Below the pieces are notes generated by a model that was given only the letters and a program-made list of their open reading frames with translations, had not been told where the DNA came from and ran no database searches. A DNA stretch of 64,000 nt from Allodiplogaster sudhausi (Eukaryota; Nematoda; Chromadorea; Rhabditida; Diplogasteridae): positions 5,957,501-6,021,500 of the forward strand of contig CALZFC010000248.1 of the NCBI GenBank assembly GCA_945643635.1, written 5' to 3'. Shown here piece after piece: positions 47,682 through 57,644 of this stretch. The stretch's first letter is position 1; the number at the start of each line of letters is the position of its first letter. The position numbers were made by a program, and so were the translations under genes.

Positions 47682-49144
47682 ATGCCAGCCTTTACGCTGC
47701 TTTCTACGGTGCTGTCATATGCGCTAAAATGTCCCCCGAATGTTCTTTTTTTGCCTGATTTGATGATCTCAAAAATTCAGACGAGCTAATTCTAACCCAA
47801 ATGAATTTTACGCAGTTTTCAGATGGTAATTTAAAAACTAAAAAAAACTTTGCAAATAAGTTAATATTTGATTTCATAATTTTCGTTAATGAATAAAGCA
47901 ATATTGAATAAAAAATTTTATTAAGATAATTTATGCCACCACATCATCATTCTTGCCCTTCGCACTTTGCAGGTGTGGTCGGCAAAGAGCGGCTTCAGCT
48001 TCTCGGCCCGTCTCGCCTCCGCTCTCCTCTTCGCCTCTGTCCTGCTCAACTTCCTCGTCGCTTCCTACGCTTCCGCTGAGCCGTGCGTTGCTTGAAACTG
48101 GCTGATAAATGAAGGATTGAACTGCCATACTAGTAATTGTTTTCGGTATTAACTGATTTGGCATCAAAAATATTTAACACATTTATTTCAGGATCTTCAC
48201 CGAAATCACATCATTAGATCATGAGAAGACTCGATACCAGTATATCGTCGTCCACACCCCCGTCCTCTCGAGCGCCGCCCGTAAGAGCTGCCCAGATGGC
48301 TATGAACTCGCTGCGTTTGATCTGCTTCAAGAGGTCCAGAAGGACGGAACACAGATCAAAGAACCCTTTGCGTGTTGGTTCTCTGGCAAGTTCGAATGCG
48401 GCGGCTTCAAGTGGGAAAACCGTGGCGAGACGTACGAGAAGGTGCCGCTGAAGGCATCTGCTCGTGTCAGTTGCATTCTTTTGGAGAGCTTAATAAGCCG
48501 ATTCAGATGCAGTTGGCATGTTAATTTATCTCCAATATGGTTTAAAAATCTAATTTTATCACTTTTCATTTTTCCGATTAAGGCGTATGCCAAAGGCACG
48601 GTATTTGGCATCTTCAAAGATGATGGCGTGAGCGAAATCGATGAAAAAGAAGATCCCCGATATTACTACAAAAAGAGCCAAGATTCTGGCTACGACGTCG
48701 AGCCACCCGGGACGGGAAGCAAGCGCCACACGTGCTGCATGATGCGTCTGCCTGAAGGCGCATATGGAGCGGTGTACAATAAATAAGCTAAATTAATATA
48801 TTAATCATATATAATGCAAATTGACTGGATCGAACATAAACTCGATGGAATGTAATGTGTTAACCGATCCTTCAACTTTAGAGATGAAGGTCCTGGCAAT
48901 CTGACGCTCGGCGTTGATCTGTGGCAGCCGACCAGGAAGACCGCGGTTCAACCGTCGAAGAAGTCTATTGGGTAAATACTTTTTAGTTCTTAATTTTGCC
49001 CCTCTTCAAAATACTCTTCCCCTTTTCTTTTTCAGCCCACTGCTCTTCAAAGTCTATCTCTACGTCTTCCCCGTTCTCTTTACCTTCGCGATTGCCGCCT
49101 TCATCGTCATGGTCGTTGTCTTCGTGAACGATCGCTATGGCTAA
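47682..49144 (+). CDS. Unrecognised single-pass membrane protein, tandem copy C (intact)
   Basis: Six exons with consistent phases: 47682-47708, 47973-48082, 48192-48465, 48583-48773, 48882-48971, 49036-49144; 266 aa. A hydrophobic signal peptide (ARLASALLFASVLLNFLVAS, about residues 20-39) is followed by a roughly 190-residue ectodomain, a C-terminal membrane helix (LYVFPVLFTFAIAAFIVMVV) and a five-residue tail NDRYG. The ectodomain has scattered cysteines (SCPDGYELAAF, FACWFSGKF, FECGGFKW, RHTCCMMRL) and a Lys/Asp/Tyr-rich insert (EKEDPRYYYKKSQDSGYD) that copy A lacks. Topology is type I. The CPDGYELA and W motifs loosely recall lectin-like folds, but I cannot place it in a family. The start exon (nine residues) is the least certain: it is needed because exon 2 has no ATG, and its donor ACG/GTGCTG is conserved in copy A. 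An AATAAA lies at about 49364. Confidence 0.7.
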
Positions 49145-51233
49145 AAGGGGTAATATCGATCAATAATCGTTCTAAGGAAATGTTAAATCTATTTTAGTGC
49201 ATCTATTTTTGTTAATTATAAATTATAAAGCAAAAACAACCTTTTGTTTTGATTTCAGTCTCGTTTCGCAACGGCCAACCCTGTCTGGCGCCAACAAGAC
49301 CAGCGTCCAGTTCTTGCCCTGGCCACCATCCCTCCTTCCTTCCCCCCCCCCCCGAATTATTTGAATAAAAAAAAGTTGAGTAAAAGACGGCCATCTTTTA
49401 CGTTCACAATTATAAGGGGACAAAAATTGGAGAAATGAAGAAATCGAGAAAGACAAAGAGTTAAAAGAAACTAAACTTGACTTGAACGAGAAATAGATTC
49501 CAATATTTTAATACGATCATTCAATCCATAGAAGCGCTCTTTTTTTAACTGGAATTTTTTTTGTCATGGGAATTGATGTCAGTTCGAGCGGCGATCCCTA
49601 TGTGTGATAAAAAGATGTTTTTTTTCCATATACGAATTACATATTTGTACAATACCTTAAACTATTACATAGTAATTCCATCGCATTTCATTCCCTGAGA
49701 CCGGTAATTTTGATATAATTTTTATTACTTTCCTTCTTCTTTTTGTTTAAATCTACTATTAACACTTTTTAAATCATACATATATATCGCATATTTGTAC
49801 CTATAACAATGATACGCGTGAAATGCGCATTGAACAATAATGTTTAATAAACATAATAAAATAACAATTCATATTTACTTCTTCGTCTATATTATTATTT
49901 CCTGCAGAATTTAACCTTAAACTTTTCATTCGAGAAAGCGGGTAAGGCGTGAAAACGTCACCACAAGGGAATAGAGAATGAATGACGAGAGGAGACAATG
50001 TGAGAAATGTTAAGAAAAAAGAAAACGTCATTGATGGAAAGAAAGGAAGATGGTCAGGGGTATTAATGAGAAGGGCGAAGAGTGGTGGAGTTTAAGGCGA
50101 AATGGTATACAAGAGGGAGGAGGTGTGGGCGAGAGAGAAAGAGAGAGAGAGAGAGAAATTCATTTAGGCTGCAAATAGATATGATGGGGGTCGGATACGC
50201 GACGAATATGAAAGTGAGATAGAGGCGAGATGTGAGTGAAGGCAGGCTTGAGAAAGAAAGAAGGTTAGAGAAAGAGTGATTGAAAGCTAGAGAAAGAGAG
50301 AAGGTTTGAGAAAGAGTGATTGAAGGTTAGAGAAAGAGAGAAGGTTAGATGGAAGTTAGAGACAGGGGCGAGTGAAGGTTAGAGAAAGAGAGGAGAATAA
50401 AAGCGGATGAGTAGGGGAGCGAAGAGATCCGCTTTCGGCTGCATTCACTGTGTCTGCATGTATGTACATACATACATACATGCGAAATCGGAGCTCAATC
50501 GATCTTGCTCGTGTGTTCTTGATGAAAGTGTTCCTTTTTGTCCGCCTCCTTCCCTTGTTATCAAAGTTTTTTCTCTCATGTTAATATAAATAAGATTTGA
50601 ATTAGTAATCCTTATATAGTAAACTTATATATAGTAAACTTTCATGTTTTCTGTGCGAGAACACACGGGGAGGAATGCAACTGGGAACGAGCTGAAAATA
50701 CATAATCCTATTGAAAACACTTACTACTACTGTGGCAGAAGGAATATTATTGCCATTATTATTATTCTCTGCATATATGTATTTGGAACGTTTTTAATTT
50801 CACCATCAGTCTCCATGGAAGTGTCTTTCATGGATATAAATTAAATTTATGGTTGCAGCGAGCCGAGTGTATTTTAAGGATTATCTACAAAAAAAATTGG
50901 ACACATATTTCAAACGTTCATAGTTTAATGCAATTTCGTCGAGAATTAACGAGAATTATTGGCGTACATGATTAATTTTTTTATCAGCGCACTTGTTTCT
51001 ATATGCATGCATTCGCTGATCGTTATTGCTCTTTATACTTTCTTACTATTCAGTCATGTGTTTGAGATGTATGTATCTATTCTTACGTTTTTTACTCTCT
51101 TCCTTTCTATCATTCTCTTTCTCTCCCTTTATCTCTCTCTCTCTTTATTTCTCTCTCTTTCTCTCTATCTCCCTCTCTTTGTATGTCGTTCCTATTTCTT
51201 TTTCTGCCTATTCTCCTTCATCTCCCTTGAGAG
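49145..51233. other. 3' flank of copy C, repeat R and purine-rich spacer
   Basis: 49145-49570 is the family 3' flank. Repeat R follows at 49678-49860, as if a further unit began there, but no family 5' flank or gene follows. 50130-50400 is purine-rich, including a tandem unit of about 36 bp based on GGTTAGAGAAAGAGAGAAGG. 50400-51100 is unique AT-rich DNA, then a CT array at about 51110-51180 just ahead of the retrotransposon frame. Confidence 0.6.
49678..49860 (+). repeat. Tandem-unit boundary repeat R, copy after array C
   Basis: Matches 41318-41525 (CTGAGACCGGTAATT, CATACATATATATCGCATA, TTGTACCTATAACAATGATACGCGTGAAATGCGCATTGAACAATAATG). It closes the tandem array on the right. Confidence 0.7.
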
Positions 51234-53078
51234 GTGTATCAGAAACGCCACATCTACGGTCTTGCTGCATTCCATGCCAAATCAACCAAACTCCGCCGTG
51301 CTTTCCGTAAGCTTGAACGTTCTAAGGAAAAGAAAATGACTCTCTCGCGAAATCCTAAAAAATTCTTTTCTTTCATAAACAGCCGTCTCAAAGAGAAACC
51401 TAGTATCCCTTCTCTTATCACAACTACTGGCGCAACAATTTCTAGCAGTGATGCAAAAACCGAGCTCTTTGCAAGCCAATTTGCCAACTCTTTTAAAAAT
51501 GTCCCTTCTTCGCCGCCTCCTCTCTTTCCATCACGCACTACTGCCACTCTAGACTATCTCGATCTTTCCGCAGCTCGCATCTCTTCCTTTCTTCGAAAGC
51601 TCCCGTTCAGGAACTCTACCAATCCTGACCGTATACCTTATGCATTTCTTAAAGGCACCGCAGACGCGATGGCCATTCCATTGTCGATTATCTTTAACAA
51701 GGCACTTATCTATGGTTCCTGCCCCAGTGCATGGAAGACTGCTCTTATTCGCCCTCTATTTAAAAAGAAAGGCAACCCCAGTGACTCCAACAATTACCGA
51801 CCGATTTCTCTGACCTCAGCAATTTCTAAAGTATTTGAAAAGATAATTTGTGAAGACATTACCTCCCATCTTAAATCAAACCGTCTTTTATCATCCTTCC
51901 AACATGGCTTCCGTGCTAAGCGATCGTGTAGCTCTGCGCTCTTTGTCTCACTTTTCGACTGGTACAAAGCAGTCAACTTATCATCATTTGTCTCTGTAGT
52001 ATTCATTGATCTGACTAAGGCTTTCGATAGTGTTCCTATTAGTTTTCTACTACATAAACTTGCAGCTTACGGAATATCCGGCTGCCTTCTTCGGTTCATT
52101 GGCTCTTTTCTTTCTGGCCGTTCTCTTCAAGTTACTATCGAAGATTCTAGATCCACATTTTATCCTGTGCTCTCAGGTGTACCTCAGGGGTCCGTCATAG
52201 CTGCACTACTTTTCCTCATCTACATAAATGATCTACCAGATTGTCTGCCCCCTGGCGCCTCGTGCACTCTCTATGCTGATGATGCGAAATTGTATACTAT
52301 TAATGATAGAACCCTCCTCCAAATTGCGCTTGACAACATACAAGACTGGACTAACCGCTGGGACCTCAAAATATCGGTTAGCAAGACTCAGTTTATGAGC
52401 ATAGGTCAAAATCACCCTACTTTCTGTCCTCTTCTAAATGGCCAGCCACTCTCCATTGCCCACCACTTCTGTGATCTCGGTGTTACCATCTCTAATGACC
52501 TTTCTTTTACTGAACATATCAGAATCATTTGCAATAAAGCGCGCGCTCAAGCTCTTCTGATTCTGCGGAACTTCCGCTCCCATAATCCGGCCCTACTTAT
52601 GCGTCTCTTCACTATTTATGTACGGCCCATCCTTGAATATGCTAGTGAAATTTGGAACCCTCATAAGGAACTTTCTGCCTCCTCGCACAACCACTTAGAA
52701 AATATCCAACGTTTATTTACGCGTCTCGTCTTTAGAAGAATTGGCAAACAGCTTTCTTACTCGGCCCGTCTCTCTACTCTCTCTTGTCACACTCTCGCAT
52801 CCCGAAGACATTTTATAGATCTTATGTTTACATATAAAATATTTGCAAACCTCATCGAAATAGACCCCAGGCAACTCTTTAGTCTTCTCCCTAATACAGT
52901 CACTAGAGGCCATCGGTTTAAGATTACTCATTTCCTATGTAGAAATAAAAGCTTCAAGTATTTTTTGTCGAATAGAGTAGTTAATGATTGGAATAAACTG
53001 CCTAATGAGATATTTATCAGTGCATCTCTAGCTCGCTCATTTATATCTTCCATAAGCCTCTCACACTTGCTTAAATAG
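51234..53078 (+). CDS. Reverse transcriptase ORF (non-LTR, CR1/Jockey-like)
   Basis: A frame of 614 codons without a stop. The first true ATG is near 51336, and upstream codons remain open. Reverse-transcriptase landmarks in order: the linker motif NPKKFFSFINS, SAWKTALIRPLFKKKG, NYRPISLTSAISKVFEKII, QHGFRAKRSCSSAL, FIDLTKAFDSVP (first catalytic Asp), SGVPQGSV, and LYADDAKLY at about 52269-52295 with both catalytic Asp residues kept. The C-terminus VVNDWNKLPNEI is the tail motif shared by CR1, L2 and Jockey-type elements. RNase H and endonuclease are absent. The catalytic residues and reading frame are intact, so the insertion is young, but without an endonuclease it is unlikely to move by itself. 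Confidence 0.9.
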   Translation: MYQKRHIYGLAAFHAKSTKLRRAFRKLERSKEKKMTLSRNPKKFFSFINSRLKEKPSIPSLITTTGATISSSDAKTELFASQFANSFKNVPSSPPPLFPSRTTATLDYLDLSAARISSFLRKLPFRNSTNPDRIPYAFLKGTADAMAIPLSIIFNKALIYGSCPSAWKTALIRPLFKKKGNPSDSNNYRPISLTSAISKVFEKIICEDITSHLKSNRLLSSFQHGFRAKRSCSSALFVSLFDWYKAVNLSSFVSVVFIDLTKAFDSVPISFLLHKLAAYGISGCLLRFIGSFLSGRSLQVTIEDSRSTFYPVLSGVPQGSVIAALLFLIYINDLPDCLPPGASCTLYADDAKLYTINDRTLLQIALDNIQDWTNRWDLKISVSKTQFMSIGQNHPTFCPLLNGQPLSIAHHFCDLGVTISNDLSFTEHIRIICNKARAQALLILRNFRSHNPALLMRLFTIYVRPILEYASEIWNPHKELSASSHNHLENIQRLFTRLVFRRIGKQLSYSARLSTLSCHTLASRRHFIDLMFTYKIFANLIEIDPRQLFSLLPNTVTRGHRFKITHFLCRNKSFKYFLSNRVVNDWNKLPNEIFISASLARSFISSISLSHLLK

Positions 53079-53230
53079 TATTGGTCCCCACAGCCTCTTC
53101 GTTTTAGTTTTAGTTTTCCCTCTTAAAGTTCATTTGTTGATTTAACTGTTTTGTTTTCCTTTAATGTAGGCATGCCTCGAAGCAGCCAATTACGTCAGCT
53201 ATTGAAATCTATATACTTACATATTAATTA
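51234..53230 (+). mobile_element. 5'-truncated non-LTR retrotransposon
   Basis: The coding frame (next entry) starts inside the linker that normally follows the endonuclease domain, and no endonuclease is found upstream, which is typical of 5' truncation during target-primed insertion. After the stop at 53076-53078 there is a short 3' tail with TTTTAGTTTTAGTTTTCCC. The right end is not sharply defined; I place it near 53230. No LTRs are present. Confidence 0.75.
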
Positions 53231-53896
53231 ATCTCATATCTATATTCTCATGTCCTCATTCTTTAAAAATGCTGATAAACCTGAATGAGAGGTCTTTTGC
53301 ACCATCTTCCGGGGGAAGGAGAGGAGTGGTTGCGTACACATCAGCTGTAGCACCACAATGGAACGAACCGGTCCATGACTCTCTCTCTTTTCTCTCGTTC
53401 TCTCCCCCTCTCTCCCTATCTCACACTCACACACTCTCTCTCACTCCCTCTCACTCTCTTTCTCTCTATCTCTTTCGCTTTCTCTCCCAGTCACCCTTCC
53501 TCATCACATCCTCGTCCCTCTGCTCTCTTTCACTTTGTCCTTTTCCTTTTCTGCTTGTTCATATGTTTCTGGTTGTTGCCTTCTTCCTCCCTGTCTCTTT
53601 TCTTCTTCGTTTTTCGCACTCTTTTTCTCTATCTTTCACTCTCTCCCTCTCTCTCCCTCTCTCTCCCTTTCTCTCTTATCTCTCTCTTCTCTCGCTCTCT
53701 CTTCTCTCTCTCTTTCGTCTCTCTCTCTCACTCTCTCTCTCTTTAATCCCCTTGCCTCAGGCGATCTCTGAATTTCCTGTCTTCCCTATGTTTCACCTCG
53801 TCGAACACATTGGGGTAGCGACCGTCACTTTCTGTCAAACGTATACTTTCCGAAGGTAGAGTGAGAGAGAGAGCGGACGTGAGAGAGAGATAGAGA

Positions 53897-53952
<56 letters not shown>

Positions 53953-54741
53953 AAGATAGAGAGAGAAAGATAGAGAGAACACGAGATATAGAGAGAAAAA
54001 ACGAAAGCGTTACTTTTCCTTGTTCTAACTAAACACACTTTGTATTTATTTATTTTTCATTTTCTGTATTTCGTTTCCATTTGCAAAGGAATTCAAAAGG
54101 AAACCGGCAGAAGGTTTCGTGTTTATAGAAAATAAATAAACATTGAGAGCTTACGTTGCTTCCTGCATTGCATCTATTCATTTATTATTCATTTATCTTA
54201 CCAAAACATCTTTTCTTTCTTTCTTTCTTTGCTTTTGCTCTCTCTCTCTCTCTCTCTTTCAGAACTCTCTAAACTCTCTTCACTCAACTCCCCTCTGATC
54301 ACTGTGTCATGCATCCGTTTTTCATTCTCAATCCTTTGCATGTTTCTTCACGGTATTCCTTACATTAGCAGATTTTTTCTTCCTTTTTTAGCCTTCTCTA
54401 AGATCATAAGTCCTTCAAATGAAATACGTCTTTCGACGAGTCGCAGTTTTTGATCTTTCCCTGAATTGTGACTTTCCCTTGCCGCCTATACAGTACAATC
54501 TAATATATTAATTAACACGATAGAGAGCAATGATGTACATAAAATTTTAAGTATAAGTATGTTGTAAATGTATATAATTTATGTCTCAAAGTTTTCTACG
54601 TCAACTAGTTAAACAAGCTTTTTCGTGTTATCTCTCTCTCTCTCTCTCATTTTCAGCTCTACTATCCGTTCTCGCATTCAGTCGGTCGCCACGCACTCTG
54701 TATTCCTGTCACACTCTCTTTCTTTCTCTCCATCCCTCTCT

Positions 54742-54780
<39 letters not shown>

Positions 54781-55115
54781 TCATCATCACTTTCTCATTT
54801 CCTTTCAGTCACGAAGCAGCAAAAAAAATTCTGGCCAACGCATACAAGCAAGAAGCAATCAGTTCTCCGCCGCATAACTCGTGTTTGATCAGGCCTGGTC
54901 CCCCCCCCCCCCCCGGCCTCTGGTTCTTATTTGTTTCACCCTGTATTCCTCGTATCATTGCAAGCGCTTTAATCATGTATGGTCGACATATTTTTTCGTG
55001 ATTTCCTTTTTTGAACAGTATTTTTAATGATGCCATGTTGAAACTATTATAATTTTAGTTATATAATAAATAAATAAGTAAATAAAGAAATAAATAAATA
55101 AAATCTCAATTTTTG
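53231..55115. other. CT and GA arrays upstream of the copper-transporter gene
   Basis: CT arrays at about 53375-53500 and 53620-53745, a GA array at 53857-53990, smaller CT blocks at 54237-54260, 54630-54650 and 54740-54778, and a run of about 15 C at 54901. A short non-repetitive frame at 53269-53380 has no recognisable homology. No gene is called. Confidence 0.55.
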
Positions 55116-55767
55116 ATGTCTTCTCCCGTAATGGATCATTCGATGCACGATCATGACCACGGTGGCCACGCCCACCCGTCCACTCCTGACATGTCGATGG
55201 CCGAGCAGCACAGTGGCCATGACCATGGCGGCGGCGCCATGATGGGTGGCCACGCGATGGCCTTCCACTTTGGCGTACGCGAACTGGTGCTCTTCGACTT
55301 TTGGCAGACAGCCTCGCCGACGGGTAAAAGGGGGGGGGGAGTGGCCTCTTTTTCGTTTTTTTTTGCTTAAATAATATTTTATTTTATTAAAAAATTTTCG
55401 TTGATAAATTACGTACATACATACATGTTGAATAGTAGAGGATTAAGGAATTAAGCGAGTAAGACTCAAACATTACATGCTATGGGGAATTTTTTTATTT
55501 ACTGGAGAAACGTATTAGCCTTTAAATGCTCCTATTTCTGAAGAATTTCTTTTCGGTAGCTTTGATTTTGACCAAAATAAAGCAACTCAAGTCCTTTAAC
55601 AAGTCCTGTTATACTGTTTTATTTTTACTTTGAGCAGCTTTTCTCTTAGATTACAGAAACAATCATAAAGATTTCTATAAATTGTTACTTTTAAAATTCA
55701 TTTATTACAACGAGATTTTTTGCAACTATACAGGAAGGGCAACATGTTTTACACCATATTCGTTCAG

Positions 55768-55858
<91 letters not shown>

Positions 55859-57612
55859 TTCTCAATCGATAGTGCGCTATGTCTGATTATAATTGAATGA
55901 AATAATTTCCTTATGTGCTCGCTTCAAAAATTTCTTGAGGGCTAATAAAATCGTTGCCTATATCGGTGAAGTCCCCAAGTTTATGCCAATTCGACCTTTC
56001 CTTGCTTGCGCTTCCGAGAAGAATTAGAGATGCTCACTTGCTTCCTATTTTTTGAAGCACTTTTGTAGCAACCTGAATGAAAACATAAATAATTAACTAA
56101 TTAATACGAACTATTAAAAAATCTATTTCACCAAAAGCAGCGCCACTCACCTTTTGCGAGGTCCTGAACGCATTACTTTGTTTTCTTACAATCTTCATTT
56201 CCTGAAATAAAGGTCAAATTACTTCGATTAATGAAATACAATGCAGAAATGTTAGCAAAAAAATTACAAATATGCTTTCTATTGTAGTAACGTCGTATCG
56301 TGTGGCTTCTCTTGTTGGTAGGCTGTGACTGACGAGGGGACAATTACCAATGCTCGTTACACTTACGATATACTAAATGGGGAGGGGAACATGGGGAGCA
56401 AGGAGGAAGTGACAGCCGCCCTCTCTCGGTGGCGCTCTCGACTCGACTGTCCCGTTCCACTTCCACTTCTCCTTTTCCCTCTTCACTTTTTGGCAGCTCC
56501 AGTCGGGGGCGGAGCCTTCCTTGGTGGCTCCGCTGTGACATGCTACCACTAAACATGAGTGGTCTCTCACTCTTTAATGTGGGGCACAACATGAACAGTT
56601 AACAATTTTATTATGTAGTAACACAGTGACAGTTATTATAGCCGGTTTCCTACGGCGTACGCGCATCTTGCGACGAGGTCGCCGTATTTGTCTTGCCGGC
56701 AGTCGCACCGGCATGCGTGGTGCTCCACTTCCAGGATGTCGTGGTGTTGTTTCCGTAGTGCTTCTTCTTTTTCTTCTAGCTCTTCTCTTAGGCGGCGGAC
56801 TTCGGCCCCCAGATATTCTATTGTTTCCACTTCGCTGTGGTCCTTCAGGGTCACGGTTGCGGCGTCGCGAGTGAGGAGCTCGAACTCCTCCTCGTCGTGG
56901 GTAGCGGTCGAGAAGGTGGACATTTTGTGACCTCCGTTGCCGTTGGCGTCGCTTGTGGCGTTTAAATCCTTGGCGCTCGCAGCGTTGCTGCTTCGAAGGC
57001 TGCCGTGTTGTGCCCTTTGGCGGGAGGAGCGATGTGCGCGTTTTGTAAGGGAACGACGAGAGAGTGGAGCTATCGAGTGCGCAGCAGCGCATCGACGAAG
57101 GATGTGAGCTGAGCGGTGAGCGGCTGAGGAGAAGCGAACGGCTGGAGATGGAGAGTTGGCGAGTATTCTTGTTCGTGTCGTCGGTGGAAAGCGCGGATGT
57201 TGTCCTTGTGTCATGTCGAGACTGGTGGCCCGGACGCGCGCGTTTCCACGACGACCTTGCTTCCGCTTGCTTCCGGCCGTACTCACAACTCGGACGGGTG
57301 GTAGCTGCTGATCGTTGTGCCTCTATATAAACAGTGTCTAATTTATGTTCAAATAAATAAAGAATTTAAATTTAAAAGCTGATAGCTAATTTATATACTC
57401 ATGATCTATGCTCATACAAATTAGCTATCAGAAAGAGGAATGAAGAAGGAAAAGAAACTGACCGTATTTCCTCCTTTTCTTCGGATGCGAACTACTGCCA
57501 AAGCGAGCGCATTCGTACACTGTTTTAAGCAGCGCAAGATGGAATGCGCATTCAACTGACCTGAGCAAAAGAAAGCGGCTCTCTCTATCTCTCTCCCCGC
57601 TCTGCTCTCGCT

Positions 57613-57644
<32 letters not shown>

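Noticed and set aside
55682..55900. Frame encoding alternating Ile-Tyr
   Set aside because: Direct translation of the (AT)n array.
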